Assembly (NCBI GenBank): GCA_035509275.1
Contig: DATJLU010000029.1
Coordinates: 1-64,000, forward strand
Direction of reading: 5' to 3'
DNA: 64,000 nucleotides
Source: DAHUYF01 sp035509275
Lineage (GTDB): Bacteria > Pseudomonadota > Alphaproteobacteria > ATCC43930 > CGMCC-115725
The notes under the pieces are model-generated. The model searched no databases, was not told the DNA's origin, and saw nothing but the letters and a program-made list of their open reading frames with translations. The position numbers and the translations under genes were made by a program. Of this stretch, positions 59,307 through 64,000 are shown one piece after another (positions within the stretch are counted from its first letter, which is position 1; every line of letters begins with the position of its first letter).

Positions 59307-60689
59307 TCAGGCTTCGCCGATCGGGTATCTGGCGAGTATCGCGCCAATGCTCTTGAGTGCCTTCTCAGCTGCGGCTTGCGGCGTCATCCCGCTGCGGATG
59401 ATGTCGGCCTCGGCAACTCCCCAGAGCTGCTGCGCATTGACCACCGCGTAGCCGGGATTGAAGATCGGATAGGTCACGACCGTCGGGCTGAGGAGGCCCT
59501 CGCGCACATAAGCGACCCGGTGCTGATCCTTGGGATCGAGCCAGAAGGGATCGCTCTTCACCAGCTCAGGATAGGCGGGCAACCACCGCCCAAGCCCGCC
59601 TTTGAGATAGGCGTTCGACACGTTCGGCTGGATCACGTATTTCATGAAATCCTTGGCTACCTCGGGGTTCTTCGCCCCATTGGCGATGAAGCTCACGCCC
59701 ACGCCGAGCTGCGCCTCCATCGGCTTGCCGGCATTGTTGTTCGGCAGGCCCAAGGTCACGACGTCGTCGTACTCCGCCTTGTTGTGATAGAGCGCGACCT
59801 CGGTCGAGATCGTGCCGTCGAGATCCATGATGATTTCTTTTGCGTGGAACGCGTTGTTGTCGTCGGCATCGTTCCAGCTTATCGCGCCGGGCGGAACATA
59901 GCCCTCCTTGAACGCCGTCGTAATGTAGGTGAGCGATTTGATGACCGCCTCTTTCACCTGCGGGTCGTCGAGGTGCGGCTGACCGTCCTTGGTGACGATA
60001 CCGTTGCCACCATTGGCGATGAGGAAGTGATGGAACATGTTGTTGCCGTCGGCCGGCCCGACGGTCGTCGCCTGCAGGCCGAGCGCGTAGACGTTGCGCT
60101 GGCTTTCGCGCAGTTTCTTCTGCATCGGCTTGAAGAAATCCCAGAAGGCGTCCCAGGTCTTCGGCGCTTCGGAGAGCTGATAGCCCGCCTTCTCCACCAT
60201 CGAGCTCCAGACGTGGAAGGGCACCACGGCGGTCTTGTAGGGAACGGCGTAGAAGCTGCGCCTCTTCGCCACAGTGTTGTAGTACTGCGCGCCGAGAAGC
60301 GCGGTCGGGTGATAATGCGCCTTTTGAGTCTCGACGACGTCGCTGACATCGACGAGCTTGCCGTGCCACGCGTTCTGCGGAACGATGATCTGATCAGCGA
60401 TATCGTGCGTCATCAGATCGGGGACGTCACCGCTCGTCATGGCCGAGACGATCTTCTGCACGAGTGGCGCAAACGGAATGATGCTGTAATTGATCTTGTT
60501 GCCGCTTTCCTTCTCATAGTCCGCGACCATGCTGCGGAAGGCTTGATCCTCTTCAGGGATGAAGCCCTGGGTCCACCAGACGCTTGCGGTCTTAGCCGCC
60601 GCGTTGGCAATGAAGGGCCGCGACAGCGTTCCCGCCGCAGCCAATCCCAGCGATGCACGAAGCACCGAGCGCCGGCTCAGCTTGCTCAT
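59307..60689 (-). CDS. Sugar-type ABC substrate-binding protein (family 1, Tat signal)
   Basis: This 460-residue extracellular solute-binding protein has a twin-arginine signal (LSRRSVLRASLGLAAAG) and the family 1 fold. Conserved pieces include VPDLMTHDIADQII, FYAVPYKTAVVPF and WDAFWDFFKPMQ. GGGAGGATC precedes the ATG at 60689. No permease or ATPase genes are adjacent, so it is an orphan in this window and must use a transporter encoded elsewhere, or it is a survivor of a deletion. Ligand unknown. Confidence 0.87.
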   Translation of the reverse strand: MSKLSRRSVLRASLGLAAAGTLSRPFIANAAAKTASVWWTQGFIPEEDQAFRSMVADYEKESGNKINYSIIPFAPLVQKIVSAMTSGDVPDLMTHDIADQIIVPQNAWHGKLVDVSDVVETQKAHYHPTALLGAQYYNTVAKRRSFYAVPYKTAVVPFHVWSSMVEKAGYQLSEAPKTWDAFWDFFKPMQKKLRESQRNVYALGLQATTVGPADGNNMFHHFLIANGGNGIVTKDGQPHLDDPQVKEAVIKSLTYITTAFKEGYVPPGAISWNDADDNNAFHAKEIIMDLDGTISTEVALYHNKAEYDDVVTLGLPNNNAGKPMEAQLGVGVSFIANGAKNPEVAKDFMKYVIQPNVSNAYLKGGLGRWLPAYPELVKSDPFWLDPKDQHRVAYVREGLLSPTVVTYPIFNPGYAVVNAQQLWGVAEADIIRSGMTPQAAAEKALKSIGAILARYPIGEA

Positions 60690-60947
60690 TCTGATCCTCC
60701 CTGTGTTTCCCTGGGCCGGTTGGTTGCCACCGCTGCAACTTCTGCGACAGACGCCGATTCCGGTGCGTCGCATCTGTCGGATTGCCGGCGAGCGCGCCAA
60801 CGATCCCGACCGCCGGGTATTGTGCCGCATGATCGCTCATCTGTGCTTACCGGGACGTGGCCCGATCATGAAAGTTATGTCATCGGCGCGCCCGGCGAGA
60901 CTTTAGGCCTAGCCCGGGCGCCGGCGAAGGGTCTCGAACCGTAGAGA
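60690..60947. other. Upstream region of the orphan binding protein
   Basis: This is 258 bp of the 385-bp gap that also includes the hairpin pair at 60948-60987. I see no gene, and no confident promoter for the minus-strand binding protein. Confidence 0.35.
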
Positions 60948-60987
60948 GCGATGCAGGCCGCTGCATCGCGCGAGCGTTGCGCTCGCG
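60948..60987 (-). terminator. Two abutting stem-loops
   Basis: GCGATGCAG-GCCG-CTGCATCGC (60948-60969) is followed immediately by CGCGAGCG-TTG-CGCTCGCG (60969-60987), both with perfect stems. They lie about 90 bases beyond the PepSY-like gene's stop on the minus strand and probably terminate its message or insulate the binding-protein promoter. Confidence 0.5.
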
Positions 60988-61074
60988 CGTCAAGGGCGAC
61001 CGCGCTGACCTCCCACCAGCGGCACGTCCGCAACGATGGCGAAAGGGAGAAAGTTACGGACCGACCTGGCGGTT

Positions 61075-61347
61075 CTACTGTTTCTCGACGCCGCCGCCGT
61101 TGACCAAAAGCGATACCGGTTTGCCGCTTTCCTCCGCCTTTGCCGTCCAACCATTCTTGGTCTGATGCAGGTCCTTCACCTGCATATAGCCGTCCGTACG
61201 GATCTCACTCAGTGCTTCGGCCTTGGTGATCGGCGCCGTCGACGAACCAGATGTCGCCGCATGCAGGTCGTTCGAAGCCGCAAGAGCGGCAAGGGGTGCC
61301 GCGCAAGCAAGCGACAGCACTGCTGCCGAAATCGCTAGTGTCTTCAT
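61075..61347 (-). CDS. Small PepSY-like periplasmic protein
   Basis: This 90-residue protein has a Sec signal (MKTLAISAAVLSLACAAPLA) and a mature PepSY-like domain: ITKAEALSEIRTDGYMQV, then GWTAKAEESGKPVSLLVN. Single PepSY domains of this kind are common envelope proteins of unclear role. GGAAGG precedes the ATG at 61347. Confidence 0.75.
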   Translation of the reverse strand: MKTLAISAAVLSLACAAPLAALAASNDLHAATSGSSTAPITKAEALSEIRTDGYMQVKDLHQTKNGWTAKAEESGKPVSLLVNGGGVEKQ

Positions 61348-61557
61348 GGTCGTGTTTCCTTCCCTCATGCGGGAGGTGCGCGCCACAGCCGCCGAAAGCG
61401 GCGCCGGCGCACCCGCCTTATGCTTTGAAAGCTGTGTTGCCGGCGCGGCCAGTTCAAATTAAAGCGATGCAATGTCGTGCCGCGCCGTGGGAGGTACGGC
61501 GACCAGCGATCCTCGGGAGTTCACGAGCTGTCGCATCGGCGGCGCGATGCTTTCCCG

Positions 61558-63165
61558 TCAATGCCCCACCGGCGCGGCGCCGCCGAGCTTGACCTTGCGC
61601 AAGGAGAGCGCGAGCGGCACGGCCACCAGCGCGACGATCATCAGCACCCAGAAGGCATCCATGTAGGCGAGGAACGATGCCTGCGCCTGCACCTGCTGTC
61701 CGATCCATTGGATCGCCTGCTGGTGCGACTGGGCGGGCAAGCTGCCATGGACGGCGAAATAGGTCGTCGCCTGCTGCAGCGTGTGTTGATACGGGACGCT
61801 CGACGGGATCGCGTTCTCGATGAGCCGGCTCTGGTGGAACTGCTCGCGATGGGTCAGCACGTTGGAGAAAAGGGAAATGCCGATCGAGCCGCCGGTGTTG
61901 CGTGCCGCGTTGATCATGGCCGAGGCCTGGTCCGTCTTCTGCGCCGGAATGCCGTCATAGGACGCGGTCATGATCGGCACGAAGATCAGCGGCAGTCCGA
62001 CGCCCAGCAGCATGCGCGAGCGTGCGAAGAACCAGAAGCCGAGATCGCCATACACATTGGTCATGTCGTACATCGAGAGCGCGATGACCACCGCTCCGAC
62101 CATGATCAGGTATTTGGGCTGGAACCTGGTCGACAGCCGGCCGACGACGAACATCATCAGCATGGTGACGACGCCGCCCGGGGACAGCACGAGACCGGCC
62201 CAGGTCGCGGTGTAGCCGAAATCCTGCTGCACCAGCTGCGGAACGCCGTTCGTGGTCGCGTAGAGGATGGCGCCGGTCGCCAGCATCACCACGAAGGAAG
62301 CGCCGAACTGGCGCGTTGCCAGCATCCGGACGTCGATCGTCGGATTGCGGCGGCCGGCTTCCCACGGGATCATCAACACCAAGGCAAGCGCGGAAATGGC
62401 CGCGGACGCCATGATGAAGGTCGAGCCGAACCAGTCATCCTCGAGCCCGCGGTCGAGCACGAGCTCGAGCGCGCCGAGAAACGTCGCCACCAGCACGAAG
62501 CCGACGAAATCGAATCCCGGACCCTGCCGCCGCTGCCCTTCCGCGGCCGCGGCTTTGCCCTCGCGCAGAACCGCCGCGATCAACGCGATCGTGAGCATGC
62601 CGACCGGGCCGTTGATCAGGAAGCACCATTGCCACGACCAGTTGTCGGCGAGCCAGCCGCCGAGAGTCGGTCCGACCACCGGCGCCACCACCACGGCAAC
62701 GCCGAAGAGCGCGAAGGCCTGGGCGCGCTTTTGCGGCGGGAAGGCGTCCGCCAGGATCGACTGCGAGACCGGCACCATGCCGCCGCCGCCAAGCCCCTGC
62801 AGGATGCGAAACAGCAGCAGCGAGTTCAGGCTCCAGGCGTAGCCGCACAGCACCGAGCTGAGGGTGAACAGCGCGAGGCAGATGAGGAAGAAGGTTTTGC
62901 GGCCGAGCTTGCGGGCGAGGAAGCTGCTCGCCGTCAGGCTGACCGCGTTGGCGACCAGATAGGTCGTCACCACCCAGGACGCCTCGTCGTCGCTCACGCC
63001 CAAGCCGCCGGCAATGTAGTTGAGCACCACATTGGCGATGGTGGTGTCGAGCACCTCCATGAAGGTGGCGAGCGCGACCAGTACCGCGATCAGCCACGGA
63101 TTGGGTCCGGCGCCGCTTGCCGCGGCGGGAGCGCGCGCCCCGACGCCGCGGGCGCTCACAGCCAC
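61558..63165 (-). CDS. emrB: DHA2 family MFS efflux pump (EmrB-like)
   Basis: This 535-residue inner-membrane drug:proton antiporter has 14 predicted membrane segments. The DHA2 motif C-like GPTLGGWLADNWSWQW and LDTTIANVVLNYIAGGL are characteristic. It starts inside the end of the HlyD gene (10-base overlap), forming an EmrAB-type tripartite efflux operon with an outer-membrane partner not seen here. Confidence 0.92.
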   Translation of the reverse strand: MAVSARGVGARAPAAASGAGPNPWLIAVLVALATFMEVLDTTIANVVLNYIAGGLGVSDDEASWVVTTYLVANAVSLTASSFLARKLGRKTFFLICLALFTLSSVLCGYAWSLNSLLLFRILQGLGGGGMVPVSQSILADAFPPQKRAQAFALFGVAVVVAPVVGPTLGGWLADNWSWQWCFLINGPVGMLTIALIAAVLREGKAAAAEGQRRQGPGFDFVGFVLVATFLGALELVLDRGLEDDWFGSTFIMASAAISALALVLMIPWEAGRRNPTIDVRMLATRQFGASFVVMLATGAILYATTNGVPQLVQQDFGYTATWAGLVLSPGGVVTMLMMFVVGRLSTRFQPKYLIMVGAVVIALSMYDMTNVYGDLGFWFFARSRMLLGVGLPLIFVPIMTASYDGIPAQKTDQASAMINAARNTGGSIGISLFSNVLTHREQFHQSRLIENAIPSSVPYQHTLQQATTYFAVHGSLPAQSHQQAIQWIGQQVQAQASFLAYMDAFWVLMIVALVAVPLALSLRKVKLGGAAPVGH

Positions 63166-64000
63166 CCCCTGAGGCGCTCATAGAGCGAGGGGCGGGGATT
63201 GACGCGCACGGTGGGGTCCACCGACATGCCCGGGCCGAGCGCAACATCGGTCGGCGGATTGTCCATGATGATCTTGACCGGCACGCGCTGCACGATCTTG
63301 ACGTAGTTGCCGGTGGCGTTCTCGGCCGGCAGCAGCGAGAAGGCGGTGCCCGAGCCGGGCTGGACGCTGGCGACATGGCCGCGGATCAAGCGCTCCGGAT
63401 AGGCGTCGATGCGCAGCGTCACCTTGTCGCCGGGCCGCATTTGGTCGAGCTGCGTCTCCTTGAAGTTGGCGGTGACCCAGATGTCGTCGGGCACGAACAT
63501 GGTGAGATCGGTGCCGGCCGCGACATACTCGCCGACGGCCGCCGACAGGTTCACGACGCGGCCGGCCTCGGCGGCGGTGACAATGGTGTAGGAGAGGTTG
63601 AGCCGCGCCTGGTCGCGCTGCGCCGTCGCTTGCGCGACCTGCGCCTCGGCGGTGCTGCGCTGGGCCTTGAGCGCCGTGACCTGACGCTGCGCCGACACCA
63701 GCGCGGCCTGTGCACTCTTCAGCGCCGCCTGCTGCTGGCTGAGTTGCGAATCATATTGCTGCTGGCTCTGCACCGAGCCGGCGCCGGCGTGCGCCAGGTA
63801 CCGGAACCGCGTCGCCTGCTGCTGCGCAAAAACGAGGCTGGCGTCAGCCTGCTGGACCTGCGCCTCGTTCTGCGCGACCTGAGCCTGCTGCACGGCGATC
63901 TGCGCATCGATGCTTTCGATGTTGGCTTGGGCGGCCGCCAGCTGCGCCTCGGCCTGGGCGAGCGCCGTGCGATAGTCGCGGTCGTCGATGCGGGCGATCA
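63156..64000 (-). CDS. emrA: HlyD/EmrA-type membrane fusion protein (5' end outside window)
   Basis: This periplasmic adaptor of an EmrAB-type pump is cut by the window edge. The visible 280 codons begin IARIDDRDYRTALAQAEAQL and continue in frame to the stop at 63156. They include a lipoyl-domain edge, a long Gln/Ala-rich coiled coil (about 63650-63950), the second lipoyl half IVTAAEAGRVVNLSA, and a beta-barrel with MRPGDKVTLRIDAYP. The N-terminal membrane anchor lies beyond 64000. Confidence 0.9.
   Translation of the reverse strand, partial: IARIDDRDYRTALAQAEAQLAAAQANIESIDAQIAVQQAQVAQNEAQVQQADASLVFAQQQATRFRYLAHAGAGSVQSQQQYDSQLSQQQAALKSAQAALVSAQRQVTALKAQRSTAEAQVAQATAQRDQARLNLSYTIVTAAEAGRVVNLSAAVGEYVAAGTDLTMFVPDDIWVTANFKETQLDQMRPGDKVTLRIDAYPERLIRGHVASVQPGSGTAFSLLPAENATGNYVKIVQRVPVKIIMDNPPTDVALGPGMSVDPTVRVNPRPSLYERLRGWL

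Noticed and set aside
60920..60947. Possible tRNA-like end (GTCTCGAACCG)
   Set aside because: No matching acceptor stem, anticodon arm or D-arm can be folded around it.
1..64000. CRISPR arrays, rRNA, tRNA, prophage or IS transposase genes
   Set aside because: I saw no regularly spaced short repeats, no T-loop-like GGTTCGAATCC segments in intergenic DNA, and no transposase or phage structural proteins among the supported frames.

Overview
This is a high-GC, gene-dense chromosomal window with no rRNA, tRNA, CRISPR array or recognisable insertion sequence. The gene content points to an alphaproteobacterium. A coupled chorismate mutase / aminotransferase / arogenate dehydrogenase set runs away from a metX-metW pair that shares a GTGA overlap. 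There are several Tat-type substrate-binding proteins, a FNR/FixK-type box, and REP-like CCCGCTTTCGCGGG repeats. I cannot name a genus from sequence alone; Rhodospirillales or Hyphomicrobiales-like is my inference.

Region 1 (1-5.1 kb) is core amino-acid biosynthesis: tyrosine/phenylalanine genes on the minus strand and methionine genes on the plus strand. A perfect -35 TTGACA and a 27-bp stem-loop lie in the metX leader. Region 2 (5.1-31 kb) is an accessory, stress-flavoured island of membrane proteins (DUF502, TerC, DUF2254), small secreted proteins, HdeA-like and ferritin-like proteins, two patatin copies, decayed gene fragments and a charge-block tandem-repeat protein. Its metabolic core (13.0-23.2 kb) encodes a beta-phosphoglucomutase, a GH65 disaccharide phosphorylase, a phosphoketolase, a PPi-type phosphofructokinase and a polyphosphate-glucokinase-like ROK kinase. 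Together they would let sugars enter central metabolism using phosphate, pyrophosphate or polyphosphate in place of ATP. A GIY-YIG nuclease flanked by REPIN-like repeats sits inside this core.

Region 3 (31-41 kb) holds a TetR regulator divergent from a three-subunit molybdenum hydroxylase, with a perfect 17-bp palindrome in the spacer of a sigma-70 promoter. It also holds DUF763/DUF1810 genes, an enolase-superfamily enzyme with a cupin, and a DegP-type protease.

Region 4 (41-57.5 kb) is a lactam/imide-like catabolic and uptake locus. It contains PxpA, then 13 kb of minus-strand genes: PxpC, PxpB, biotin carboxylase, biotin carrier, a CobW GTPase, a 106-residue Cys-motif protein, an HpPgdA/imidase-type hydrolase, a cupin, a spermidine-type ABC importer with two unequal ATPases (one lacking the switch histidine), and two SDR dehydrogenases. 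A tandem-winged-helix GntR regulator diverges from it, with matching TTTTTGYATGCAAT boxes.

Region 5 (57.5-64 kb) has small envelope proteins, including a Spy-like protein behind a FNR-type box. It also has a solitary Tat-exported sugar-type binding protein with a decayed binding-protein tail after it, a PepSY-like protein, and the start of an EmrAB-type efflux pair that runs off the window.
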